Shown here: in pieces, positions 9,849 to 21,556 of the stretch | Layout: every line of letters begins with the position of its first letter | Numbering within the stretch: the first letter of the stretch is position 1 | Assembly (NCBI RefSeq): GCF_040183065.1 | Contig: NC_091123.1 | Span: 7,936,001-8,000,000 of the forward strand | Length of the DNA stretch: 64,000 nucleotides | Direction: 5' to 3' | DNA from: Periplaneta americana | Lineage: Eukaryota; Arthropoda; Insecta; Blattodea; Blattidae | The notes under the pieces: model-generated | What the model was told of the DNA's origin: nothing | The model's input: only the letters and a program-made list of their open reading frames with translations | Databases searched by the model: none | Made by a program: the position numbers and the translations under genes

Positions 9849-9970
9849 TCGGTTATTTTACGACACTTTATCAACTGCTATAGTTATTATCTAGCGTCTG
9901 AGTGAAATGAAAGTGATAATACCAGCGAAATGAGTCCAGGGTTCAGTGCTTCACGGTCAGATGTGCTAGT
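9849..9970 (-). mobile_element. SINE1 fragment with internal deletion
   Basis: Contains the complements of the SINE1 3' domain (TTATTTTACGACACTTTATC) and body (GAAATGAGTCCAGGGTTCAG). It then jumps straight to ACGGTCAGATGTGCTA of the head, so the B-box region is missing. Confidence 0.75.
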
Positions 9971-10024
9971 TAACAATACTTTATAATGTAAATACTACAT
10001 ATTTTTAGTGAGTTATATAATGAA

Positions 10025-10225
10025 GCTGTATCAACTACTAGGTTATATAGCGTCGATGAATTTGGCAATAGTGAGATGGTATTTGGCGAGATGAGGTCGA
10101 GGATTCGTCATAGATTACCTGACATTTGCCTTACGGTTGGGGAAACCTCGAAAAAAAACCCAAGCGGGAATCGACCCCACGCCCGACTGCGACTCCGAAA
10201 CGGCAGGTAAACCCTCTACACCGGT
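10025..10225 (-). mobile_element. SINE2 copy
   Basis: Minus-strand SINE2: complement of the 3' domain (GTATCAACTACTAGGTTATA), body (GAGGATTCGTCATAGATTAC) and B box (AAGCGGGAATCGACCCC), ending in CTCTACACCGGT. It is slightly 5'-truncated and diverged. Confidence 0.85.
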
Positions 10226-11352
10226 ATGCATTATTTTATATTAAAAAATAAATTTTTTTAATGTTGAAATCCAGGTGTTATTTACAAATGACAGTCAAAA
10301 TGAAAGTAAGTTATCGAAAACGTAATTTGGGGAGGGAAATTTTTTTCCCGGTTGTGAATGAACACAGGAATGCAGAAGTTGAGGGAAAAAGTTCATAAAA
10401 GAGGAAATTCCCTGCCTTTCCCTCTTCAATTCGTACACTGCCTGTATTACTTCATGTGTTTATGCTATAGTGTCTCAAGTTTCTGGGTCTATACAATGCT
10501 GGCGAAGTTACGTGGATTTCTACTGTCCTTCACACAGGATCACTCTGTTTCCCCACCGGTAACGGACAATTGAATGTCACGATAAATAAATTCGGTACGC
10601 ATTCACAGCCACGTTTCGAAACAGAGTGTTGGAAGGAGTCAGGTTCTGCGGTAATGGATCTTACAGAGTTGGAGGTATTACTTGAGGCGCCATGTCCTAA
10701 ATTTATGCCTCTCTGAACGACGTTGTAATGCGTAAAATGGATGAGAGCCATTTCATCCCGAAGTGGCCAGGAGCGCGCCTTTTTCCGACTGCAAACGTAT
10801 AGTTCCGCGTCATACGCATTACTGCACTAAAATACACACAGATAATGGAAATCTATGGATCAGTTAATGAGCGCGCAGTGCGACCTTCTCGTGTTTCCTC
10901 TAATCAGTTCGAAATGTGTAGGCTGTGTATCATACTTACGTTCAATCAACAGTTCTTTCGCGTGGACAATCAGTTCATTCAACAGCGAATTAAGAGCACT
11001 CAGTACAAATCATTCCACATTATTTCGCACGACAGTCTGCAGTCTTAAGGAATACTCTTTCATTGATTCCGTCTGTCCGTCGTCCATCTAGCCGGGATTA
11101 CGATGAACGTTCGTTTTCGTTACGGTGAAATTCGTGGAGGTTTGCAAATACTAGCTTCTGATTGCGGTCAACGGTACAATGAAATAACTCAGGGCGTCGC
11201 TAGTTCAACACTGTCAAGGTCTACAAACGCTAAAACATTTATAAGTGTAACGTCGTCCAATTGCTTCATTCTTCTTTTGTTGTAAATGTGGTTTTATTGT
11301 TGCTGAAATTTATTAAACAGAATAATATTCATTTAAAATTGACTTACATAAT
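10226..11352. other. No gene seen
   Basis: Mixed-composition sequence. Overlapping short open frames on both strands (60-78 codons) show no recognisable family, splice context or repeat relationship within the window. Confidence 0.4.
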
Positions 11353-12420
<1,068 letters not shown>

Positions 12421-12584
12421 TCTTCCTGTAACCACTACAGGTTGCCATCGACAAAGAGTACCATGATACAATAGAGTAACTGCCTTGAGGCTTAGTGATA
12501 CATTGTTGTTAGAGTCAAAAATAACAATTTGAATTATATTGAAACACATGATGTTAAACGAAGTAACGTCAAGGAGATGCGAAT

Positions 12585-12962
12585 TAGTCATGGTCCATAT
12601 GTATGATGCCTGAAAATAGCTATTGAGCCTTTGAGTGCTGCAATTGTTAGATCTCTTAAAATACTTTTATGCAGGCCAAAAGATTTACAGAAGTCGACTA
12701 GGAACCGGGGTATGGTCCCACGGGCTCCTATCATTAGTCCCGTAATGACGATGGATTCCAGATGGTATTTGTCCTTATAAAAACTGACGGAAGGTTCATA
12801 TATATTCCTTTTTTCCTCGTGTACTTCTTCTGGCTGGTGTTCGTGCGATTCGAATGTCACAGTAGGATCTATGATGTAACCTTCAAGAGAGGGAGGTTTA
12901 AATGCAATTATGTCGATTCTTCGATTACTGCCCTCACTGGATATGCCGTGTACTTCTTCTTA
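12585..12962 (-). pseudogene. Retrotransposon ORF C-terminal fragment
   Basis: The minus strand encodes RRIDIIAFKPPSLEGYIIDP, TVTFESHEHQPEEVHEEKRN and VITGLMIGARGTIPRFLVDF, followed by a stop near 12588. This arrangement (an xDII..IIDPTV block, then GARGTIPRF) is one I associate with the region downstream of RT in insect non-LTR elements that may carry a restriction-like endonuclease. The assignment is from memory. The fragment is open for about 125 codons and is embedded between two tetranucleotide arrays. Confidence 0.6.
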
Positions 12963-13060
12963 CTTATTTATCTAGTTATTTATTTACCTATTTATGTATT
13001 TATTTATATATTATTTATTTACTTATATATTTATTTATTTGTGTATTTATTTTGTTTATT

Positions 13061-13111
<51 letters not shown>

Positions 13112-13129
13112 TACCTTTATATCTATCTA

Positions 13130-13170
<41 letters not shown>

Positions 13171-13303
13171 GTATCCGTTCATCTACATATTTATATATCT
13201 ATGTATTTACTTATCTTTCTATTTATGTATTTTTCTATTTATTTATTTATTTATTTATTTATTTATACCTTTATATCTATCTATCTATCTGTCTGTCTGT
13301 CTT

Positions 13304-13356
<53 letters not shown>

Positions 13357-13478
13357 GTATCCGTTCATCTACATATTTATATATCTATGTATTTACTTAT
13401 CTTTCTATTTATGTATTTTTCTATTTATTTATTTATTTATTTATTTATGTTTATATTTACTTATTTATGTAGCTATTA
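12958..13478. repeat. Compound (TTTA)n / (TATC)n array with tandem duplication of about 190 bp
   Basis: The block ATACCTTTATATCTATC ... ATGTATCCGTTCATCTACAT ... TATTTACTTATCTTTCTATT occurs twice (about 13090-13250 and 13265-13440). A related end segment closes the array at 12330-12395. No real coding sequence. Confidence 0.95.
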
Positions 13479-13481
13479 CCC

Positions 13482-14118
13482 TAGTTGATACAGAGTCGTT
13501 AAATAACCAATCCACTACTGTGAAGTAACGGTTAGCAGCTCGGTTTCAAATCTTGGTTAAAATTTTTCCGAGGTTTTCCCTCAACCAATTGAAACAGAAT
13601 TGATGAGTAATTTTCGGCGTTGGACCTCGGACTCATTTCACTGTCATAATTACACTTCCTATCTTCCATCTTCTCCATTTCTTACCACATTTTGGGTTTG
13701 TGTCTCATGTAGAGTCACCTCTTACCGCCACCGAACTTGGACCCCGTGGTATGTGGCCAATAGTTGTTGGTGGTAGTGCTACGCACCGTGGCTTTCCCCT
13801 GGGGCTCATGGTAGTTCGTGAGACTGAGGTTGAGAGACCGCACTGATGCCTTCATGGAAAGGTAAAAGGGATTCTGCAAGCTGTAGAGGAGTTTGGAGGC
13901 GGCCCATAGAGGGATCTCTAGTGTGGGAGGCCTAGGGAATGCACATTATTCCATCCCGGGTAGTACATTGGGCTCACCCAAGCGGCCTACATGCGAGGCA
14001 GTCCCATCCCGTGCCCCTCCCCGCAAGGAAGACCAATGAAATGTAACAGACATAGAACATAATTTAGAGATTATGTATACTGGGTAAGGAACAGAGTTCA
14101 AATGAAAATGACTGATTA
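13482..14118 (+). repeat. Composite repeat R4, copy 1 (SINE-derived 5' end plus unknown 3' body)
   Basis: Starts in a SINE2-type 3' domain (GTTGATACAGAGTCGTTAAA). It continues through a SINE1-like stretch with a partly deleted head (AGTAACGGTTAGCAGCTCGG), then about 470 bp of unrelated GC-richer sequence containing GTGGCTTTCCCCTGGGGCTC and CATTATTCCATCCCGGGTAG. It is collinear and highly similar to 59815-60450. No open frame of interest. Confidence 0.85.
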
Positions 14119-14339
14119 TTTTTATCCTACTAAAATTGACTCAGTTTGGCGAATATCTACAACGTGTTGTTGCACGCTCTAGTGGCCAAAATTATATCAT
14201 TTCCCACCTCCCTTATTTGATAACATAAAATCTGTACTACACATCTCGGTTACTACAACATTCGTTTATAACAACACAATTTGAAGACGTATGCTTCAGT
14301 TGATGCTATTTAAGTGGAGCTACATTTTACAGACTGAAC

Positions 14340-15420
14340 ATTTTCTCTCAGGCAAATAATTGAGGCTAGAAAAATGTATGTCGGATAAGCTCGATTTTAT
14401 TAGCGATTATTAGTAAATATGTAGAAATGCTACCGTTAAAACGCTGGGCTCATCGCATAAAAATTTAATTTTCCCCATGTCCTCCGCAAACCTCCTTACG
14501 CAGGTGTTATTTGGGTCGTGGGAACTTAGGAGCTCTTAACAACTCAATTACAGTTTATCTTTTTATGAATTCAGGAAGCGGAGCCGACTGTCATACATGG
14601 GAAAATGTTGAGTCAACGGGGAATACAGGACCGCATCCCGTTCCTCGGTATGGTCATTATTTCCGGAATTAGAGGCTGCAGTATTTTAGGAACTCAAACT
14701 ATAAGACTAGAAAAATATTCGATGGATTTGCCGGATATTAGCGCTAATTATTAGTGAACATCCGGGGATGCTACGGTTAAAAGGACTGGCCTCTGAGGCG
14801 CTTCGTTCTCCTTGTGTAGAGAACAATTCTGTTTTGGTAAGTGAAAATGACCATTTTTTGAAATTGTGCCGGCCTTTCTCGTCCAAACGCACAGGGATTT
14901 GTCCTTTACACTAAGGATAAAGTTCGAGGAGCTCTATTCAACGCACTCATCAGCTTTGTTCTCACTTCACATACTGCGGAGTTATGGTATCAAGAATGTC
15001 GGCGGAATAGTGTAATTTTTTCTCGAAAATCAGCCGTTGTTCGCGATACCCGTTTTGATGCTATCGTGTCTGACGCAAGTCAGGGGGGAATGCAGGACCG
15101 CATCCGGTTCCTCGTTATCGCCATTATATCCGCAAATTTTCTCTTAGGCAAATAATTGAAGCTAGAAAAATTTACGTCGGATAAGCTCGATTTATTAGTG
15201 ATTATTAGTATACATGTAGAGATGCTACTGTGAAAACGCTGGGCTTATCGCCAAAAAATGTAATATTTGCCATGTGCCCTGGAAACCTTCTTACACTGGT
15301 GTAATTTGGGTCGTCTGAACGTAGGGGCTGTTAAGAACTCAATTGCAGTTTATGTTTGTATGAATTCAGGAGGCGGAGTCGACTGTCATACATGGAAAAA
15401 TGTTTCAGGAACCAAAGAGT
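14340..15420 (+). repeat. Diverged local tandem duplication
   Basis: 14340-14670 and about 15080-15415 are homologous in the same orientation (shared GGATAAGCTCGATTT, ACGCTGGGCT, GACTGTCATACATGG, ACAGGACCGCATCC). A third, weaker copy sits between them (14620-14800: CTAGAAAAATATTCGATGG, GGGATGCTACGGTTAAAA). No coding function is seen. Confidence 0.75.
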
Positions 15421-15539
15421 GTAGCCTAATGTTGCATAATTAAATTGATTTGTGCTCGTGTTTGCACGTACTGAAGCTCTTTTCCCTTGATAATCTCATA
15501 AGTACCTCTCGACGAATATTACATTATTTGGCGTAGGAA

Positions 15540-15735
15540 AAATTGTATTTTATTTTATTTTAGTTTATTTTATTTTATTTTATTTTATTTTATTTTATTT
15601 TATTTTATTTTATTTTGATTTGATTTGATTTGATTTGGATTTTATTTTTATTTTATTTTATTTCATTTTATTTTATTTTATTTTACTTTATTTTATTTTA
15701 TTTTATTTCATTTCATTTCATTTCATTTTATTGTT
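15540..15735. repeat. (TTTTA)n pentanucleotide array
   Basis: About 38 units of TTTTA with TTTGA and TTTCA variants. Confidence 0.95.
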
Positions 15736-17030
15736 ACTAGTGCTATTAATCCCATGTTTGATGAAGTTATGTTTATAAGATTGTAATGGGAAACGGCTTC
15801 AGTTGGTGCATAACCAGTAGGCAACAATGTAAATATACAATATTGGAGCTATTTGCTTCTTTATGTGAAAGCGTATTTGATTTTGGTAGTAGATTTCGCC
15901 TCCTGATTTATTATAAATGCATACTGCAAGGTAGAAGTTGAGAGTGCCTAAACATAGACAACCCATCTTACGTCCGTGCAAAGAGGTTTTCAGGACATGG
16001 GGCGAAAATTACATTTGGCAAGCAGGCAGGCTTTATCCATATCTACCCATACATATCTATATCCCATACCTATTTATTCATACTATGCTCTTCTATCCAC
16101 ATCTATCTCTCGATATGTATAGAAATCTATCAATCCATTTCTGTATAATGTATCATTGTCTCCATATTTATCCATGTATATTATCTATTTATATCTCAGT
16201 TATTCTCCATATTTACTTATCCATATCTATTTATCCACATCTATCCGTGTCTGGTCATCATCTACTTCAAATTTGGTGAATTTTGTCTCTTTTCTCGCCC
16301 TCTCCAGTGAAAATATTGAACCACTATTAAACATTAGGACTACCAAGACTATTTTGCTACGTGCTTAACATCACTCATTGCTCTGCGTAACACATCATAG
16401 TACAAACTCAAGACAAAGGATGGCCTGTAATTTCCCAAGAAATGATTTTGAATCTCTACCTCACGAGATTCGAACTCGTCTACGTTATGAATGTAGCTGC
16501 GCATAAATTTTCTGAGAATAGAACTTTAAATGAATAGTTATCAGATACCAAGAAAATTCTCAGCCCCCTTTCTGATAATGATACCATGGAAACGTGTTTC
16601 AAATGTTACTCATACAGGTCTAAGCAAATTCCTCCAGTAAGATATGTTCATATTAGTCTCCTTTTTAATTTGATGCCCTTCTCTCTCGTAATATTCACTT
16701 GTTTCTATCTCGTCGTCACAGTAACACATTAAATCAGATTTATGCAAATTCTTATTGAATATTCCTTTCAATGTTATGGAGCAAACAAGTTTATACTTGA
16801 AAACTTAAGTCATAAAATTTAATGGATTGGATAACGGCATATTAAAAGCAAGGTCGTAGCTAATACATAAAACCGTACAATAAAAATACTCACAAGTCTG
16901 GTAGAAGGCTGTTCAGAGAGGGGTTAATGTGATGGCTTTCACTACGAATCATCTTGCTGCAGGATAATTTATTGACAAACTGAAGGTGATCGAGTTTGAC
17001 ATCGTCGATCGAATAAATATTATCAGGATC

Positions 17031-17031
<1 letters not shown>
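15736..17031. other. No gene seen
   Basis: AT-rich. A CCATATCTAT-like degenerate region (16030-16250) gives Tyr/Ile/Leu/Ser-rich pseudo-frames. No motif, splice-bounded exon or repeat partner was recognised. Confidence 0.4.

Positions 17032-17077
<46 letters not shown>
17032..17077. repeat. (ATT)n microsatellite
   Basis: About 15 ATT units. Confidence 0.95.
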
Positions 17078-17078
<1 letters not shown>

Positions 17079-17291
17079 ATATCTAAAACGGAGAAAAAAT
17101 ATTTATTCACTGAATTTTCTGCGTATGTCTGCTACTAAATAAAATACCGAAACAAATTAAATGCAGAAACAGAAAATACCTAGTTGATAACACAACTTTT
17201 CTTCAAAAAACCAGATATGAACAGAATCTTCAAGCTTAAAAAGAAAGACATTCATCGCACTAAATAAAAGAATTGATATACTAAATGTGAA

Positions 17292-17482
17292 TTCATTCAT
17301 TTACAGTTTTTGCTCAAGGGCATGTCTTTCACTGCAAACCCAGTATTATCCAATCTTCCCTCTTTTCCGTCTTCCTCCTAGTCTCTCTGCATATGATTCA
17401 TTAATGTTATCTATCATCTTATATATTCTATCCCGAACTTTTCTCCCGTTTACTATTCCTTCCAGTGCATCCTTCACCCAGG
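17292..17482 (-). pseudogene. LINE-B 3' end fragment
   Basis: Minus-strand copy of the LINE-B terminus: the complement contains GGTTTGCAGTGAAAGACATG near 17330 and the coding region around the KDALEG-like block near 17470. It extends the alignment of the 6218-7600 copy and gives the uninterrupted sequence across that copy's insertion site. Confidence 0.75.
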
Positions 17483-17678
17483 GAATGCTTTTTACGGCCT
17501 TACTACCTGCATTTGAAACGATTCACGTCATACATGCAGGGGCGCATATTTAAATGACTTCGTGGCCATATTCAACATCAGTTTGTGAAAACTGCTAAAT
17601 AACATATTAATTTGTATGAGGTCTCGCCCACCTCATTGAGCATTACGAGAGGGGTTCGGCCGGCGCCGTGGATCGTGT

Positions 17679-17753
17679 CCCGGCATAGCTCAGTTGGAAA
17701 GAGCGCTCAGCGCGCAGAGCTGAGACGTCCTGGGTTCGATTCCCGGTGCCGGT
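17679..17753 (+). tRNA. tRNA-like gene or tRNA pseudogene
   Basis: 75 nt that fold as a cloverleaf. Acceptor CCCGGCA/TGCCGGT has six of seven pairs (CCGGCAT/GTGCCGG is an alternative register). The D arm is GCTC/GAGC with loop AGTTGGAAA. The anticodon stem is CTCAG/CTGAG. The T arm is CTGGG/CCCGG with loop TTCGATT. The anticodon loop is abnormal: nine bases (CGCGCAGAG), or seven if a sixth pair forms, and in that form there is no U33. I do not assign an anticodon. TTTTT at 17759-17763 could end Pol III transcription. It could be a pseudogene or the head of an unlisted SINE. Confidence 0.5.
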
Positions 17754-17859
17754 ACGAATTTTTCTCGTATTAAATAGTAATAATTAACAGTTTCTATTTT
17801 CCAGTTATCTCCCACTTCAATAAATGTATTATAATAGTAATAATAATAATAATAATAAT

Positions 17860-18109
17860 TTTACTGGTTATTTAACAGCGATGTATCAATTAGTCGGTTA
17901 TTTTGTGTCGATAGAATTGGTGATAGCGGGATGATATTTGGCGAGAGGAGGACGAGGATTCGCCATAGATTACCTGACATTTGCCTTACGGTTGGAAAAA
18001 ACCTCGGAAAAACTCGACCAGGTAATCAGCCCAAGCGGGAATGGAACTCGCGATCTAGTGAAACTCCTGATAGGCAGGCAAGCGCCTTAGCCGACTGAGC
18101 TACGCCGGT
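17860..18109 (-). mobile_element. SINE2, near full length
   Basis: The minus strand carries the complete SINE2: head complement GCCTTAGCCGACTGAGCTAC at its 5' end, B box complement CAAGCGGGAATGGAAC, GGTAATCAGCCCAAGC, and the 3' domain near 17870. It lies between (TAA)n-like sequences, so a target duplication of AGTAATAAT type is possible but not provable. Confidence 0.88.
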
Positions 18110-19256
18110 AGTAATAATATCAGCAAAAAAAGAAAATGGATTGCAAGGGTCAAATGGTAGCTCTGCAGATTGAAAGGGGTTGCGTACTGGTGCAACATTG
18201 AAAACCGCAGCTGTAGATTAAGGAACCCTGTCCCTTATAGAAGGTTAAAGAATTTCTCGCCCACGTTGAATTTGAACATTTACTAACCTCAGCATTTGGA
18301 AGCATCATTAAATAAAATATTATCACCATCACCACCACCACTGTCGCTTTAATTCTGGAGTCCTTGAAATGCAAAGCTGCTGCTTCCACGCCCGAGGCGG
18401 GAGGCACTCCAAGACGCCGGCCGGCCTAATGGAAAAGAAAACATTACTTCTCTCCTAATGCTACAATGTTTATGGATTTCTCGAACCTCATGGCAGGAGG
18501 TTATTTTTATACGAAACGTTCCTCGAATAACCTTTTGCAGTAGGAGCATATTTCTATTTTCCTGACGGGGTCTGGCTATAACTCTCACACTTGGACGTGT
18601 AGGTGACGACTTCTCGCTATAGGGCACCTCGGTTCGATCCCGAATATATCTCATGTATCTCTACCTCGAAATTGTGCGACATGAAAAAGATACAAATAAT
18701 AACAGAAAAACAGGTCCTCATAAGTTTCCATTAACTTATTGCAATTAAGGGAATGCTTATGTGATTTTTAAAACTTCCACAATTTTCATCCAAAAGTATT
18801 AATTTTATACTACGTACATAAACATGCCTATAGTACTATCATTCGCACAAAATTTGGCGCCATTAGGGCTAATAGTTTTTAAATTATATTTTTTTAAATA
18901 TATTTTATATTGACGTCACTAAAAAGGCTCCCTGCGACAAAATGTTTGGTTCATATTTGCTCAAAAGCTTGAAAATAGTCACAGGAATAAAATTAATTAG
19001 CATTTAGATCTCAGTCTAAATAGAGTCTCACAATTTTTTTTTTAAATTTTAAGAATTTACCATAACAGCATATCTTAATCTAAGTGCAATATGAATATGC
19101 ACCGAAGGAACTTAATATTAATATTTCATACAAATGCTAATTAAATTTTATTTATCAACACTTAATTGACCTCTATGAGAAGTTTCAGACCAACTAACAA
19201 TAACTGTTGTGCAAGGAGCTTTTTTATTCAATGAACTGCTTAAAATTTTAAAGTCT
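18110..19256. other. No gene seen
   Basis: AT-rich with one small GC-richer patch (18354-18430) that lacks exon boundaries. Short minus-strand frames here are unrecognised. Confidence 0.4.
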
Positions 19257-19848
19257 ATAAATAGTACATTATGCAACGAACCTATAATGATAGTAATTAA
19301 AACGTGAGTATTAATTTTCATACGAGCGTCTTAATTACCATTATAGGCAACTTTCATACGACTTTTTATGCTCGATCATATTTCTAACTTGAAATTATTC
19401 AGAAGTATTCATTTTATTCGTATCTAACTGAAGAGTGGAAGTGACCTTGTGCATCGCTCGTAAATTGTGAGATGTGCGCAGACGCGAAAGTATTGATTTT
19501 TTCCGAGGAACAATAATGTCACTGACCTTGATATAATCTAGAGAATAACATGAACTAATTTTGATATAACCTGGAAATTGATTTAGAATTGAAAAACGAG
19601 ATGACAGATTGAATTTATTTGAATATTATTTACAATTAACGCTAATTATTATAGTAACAGAACATAATCTTCTGCGACAGTATTGGATTTCCAGCATCCG
19701 TGACGTTTCCCTCGTTGTCTTTCGATTGCATATCCGAGAATAATCGAAAACCTGAACTTTAATGAATAGGTGTACTTTAATGACATGCATTAAAGGGCTG
19801 CTACCAGGTGTATAATTACTACATTTCGGCATGGTCGAGCATAAACAG
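19257..19848 (+). repeat. Interspersed repeat R3, copy 1
   Basis: From AATAGTACATTATGCAACG to GGCATGGTCGAGCATAAA, about 590 bp homologous to 56424-57077. It starts with a hairpin (arms around CCTATAATG and CATTATAGG). A TTTATGCTCGA-like motif near 19370 is inverted at the right end. This copy lacks two stretches present in the other. Non-coding; probably a non-autonomous DNA element. Confidence 0.85.
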
Positions 19849-20229
19849 TATTAAAAGAAATTTCTCTCAATTCACGCACTCTATGTTTGGCCACATTTGA
19901 TTGCAAGGGATGGTGCCATAGAACTGTGAAAGTTTTAGTTTAGAACGGGGGTTTGTCTGTATAGCCACAGGGAGCATTTTTTTTAATTTTTGTCATTTCC
20001 TTTTTCTCTATTACAATATATAAAAGTCGTGTGACCCAGTTTGAAGGGCTTTCAAATAAAAAATGAAACCATATTACTCCGTATAAAACTAGCAGGTTCA
20101 AATATAATTACGAACATAAAACAAAAGAAAAGTGGATTTTCTTAATTTTTCACCATTATTCATCATACTTTCCCATTAAACAAGAGCACAAAAAATACAA
20201 GATAGAGTGAACAGATGAATCTTTCTGTG

Positions 20230-20650
20230 GTTAGTGCTGGTTTGGCTTGAAATGTCCTCCTTGAGCTTCCCTACACTTCTCAGCTCGACGCAGTATCGAA
20301 TGCGTGACTTCAGCAATAATGACCGGGTGATGTCCCATGTGCGATAATACATACCTTCATCTTGTAGTATGTTCCAAGCCGTGGAATGACTAACTTCAAG
20401 ACGTGCAGCAGTTCTTCTTGTGCTTAGCCGTGAATTTTCATTTCCGATCTTAATAAATTCAAATCTTATTTCTTCATTTCGTTCTGGTTGCCCTTCTTCA
20501 TTTTGTACATAAAGCTTGCAAAATTTCTATGTCCGATTAAATCTCTATAAGTACGTGTAAATACCTTTCGAATTGGATGACCACGATCTGAAAATCATTT
20601 CTAACACAGTATCAGCGTTTTCTTGATGATAGTGTGGCATTTTCACGATA
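20230..20650 (-). pseudogene. Tc1/mariner-type transposase N-terminal (helix-turn-helix) remnant
   Basis: The minus strand reads in pieces: EIRFEFIKIGNEN, STRRTAARLEVSHSTAW, NILQDEGMYYRT and, in another frame, KCREAQGGHFKPNQH. The ARLEVSHSTAW..L pattern is a transposase helix-turn-helix. The CREAQGGHF block is one I associate with a family of insect mariner-like elements. Frames are broken several times. A terminal-repeat-like ACAGGGTGTTTATAATTT on the minus strand at about 21539-21556 may be the 5' end of the same element. Confidence 0.55.
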
Positions 20651-20689
20651 ATGCAGTATTCAAGTACTTCGTCTGTTGTTCCAGTAGAT

Positions 20690-21310
20690 ACTACTGGGTG
20701 TTCATTTCAAAGTGTGTCATGACGTCACTGTTGTGAGTCAGCGATTTGAAGCGAGTTTCAGCTTTTATGTCAGAGAAGTTGCCTATTAATCAAGGCGTTT
20801 AATCTGAACTTGAGGACGTGTACGGTATAACTTGAACGTCGTAGCAACAGATGGCGGTCTGTAAACTCTGTCTGGTACCATAACCTCTTTCGAACTGTGT
20901 TTTGCGCGGGCAAGTCGTACCCAGGGTATTTGTTGTCATCGGTTGCGTACGGTAACATTCCACAATACAAATCAAATGCTCCGTGTCCATGTTGACCGTC
21001 CAAGTTAATGTCAACAAATACGTAAGTAATCGTCTTAACCCTCTCCCCATATCCCGACAGTAAGAAAAAACTCACCTCAGTACATGTTTCCAAACAGTTC
21101 ACATTCCTGCCACTACAGGTGTTACTGTGCGTATCGGTAAGTACTCTTCAGTATGAACGCCGTACTGGCTAGACAACTTCTCTGGCACATACGTAATACG
21201 CCTCTGCGGAAGTGTAGGAAGATTGAATTATCTAGGCTCAACGACTAGCCACATGACGGCATACAGCGAGCCATGACAGACTTTGAACTGAACACCTAGT
21301 AGAACGTACT
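20690..21310. repeat. Inverted pair of about 30-bp segments
   Basis: The complement of 20690-20722 (CTTTGAAATGAACACCCAGT) closely matches 21272-21305 (CTTTGAACTGAACACCTAGT). Between them lies unidentified sequence with a 110-codon minus-strand open frame (20770-21102) that I do not recognise. Confidence 0.5.
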
Positions 21311-21556
21311 GTTTTGTATTTATATTCATAATGATCATCTTTTCAGTAGTATACCCCTTCTTCATTGACTACAAACTGAGGGAGGGATGTAATGGAATGT
21401 TATAGTGCTTGACACCGCAAGAAGTGCCAACCATTCACATGCGATTATCTTCATAACGGTTTGATTTATTATAGAGATATGTTGGGTTGCATTGATCTAG
21501 ACTTACTAAAGAAATAAGTCCCTGCAGTGTTGCACATTAAATTATAAACACCCTGT

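Noticed and set aside
18360-18430. GC-rich patch as an additional exon of gene 1
   Set aside because: No acceptor/donor pair in a compatible phase and several stops in the required frame context.
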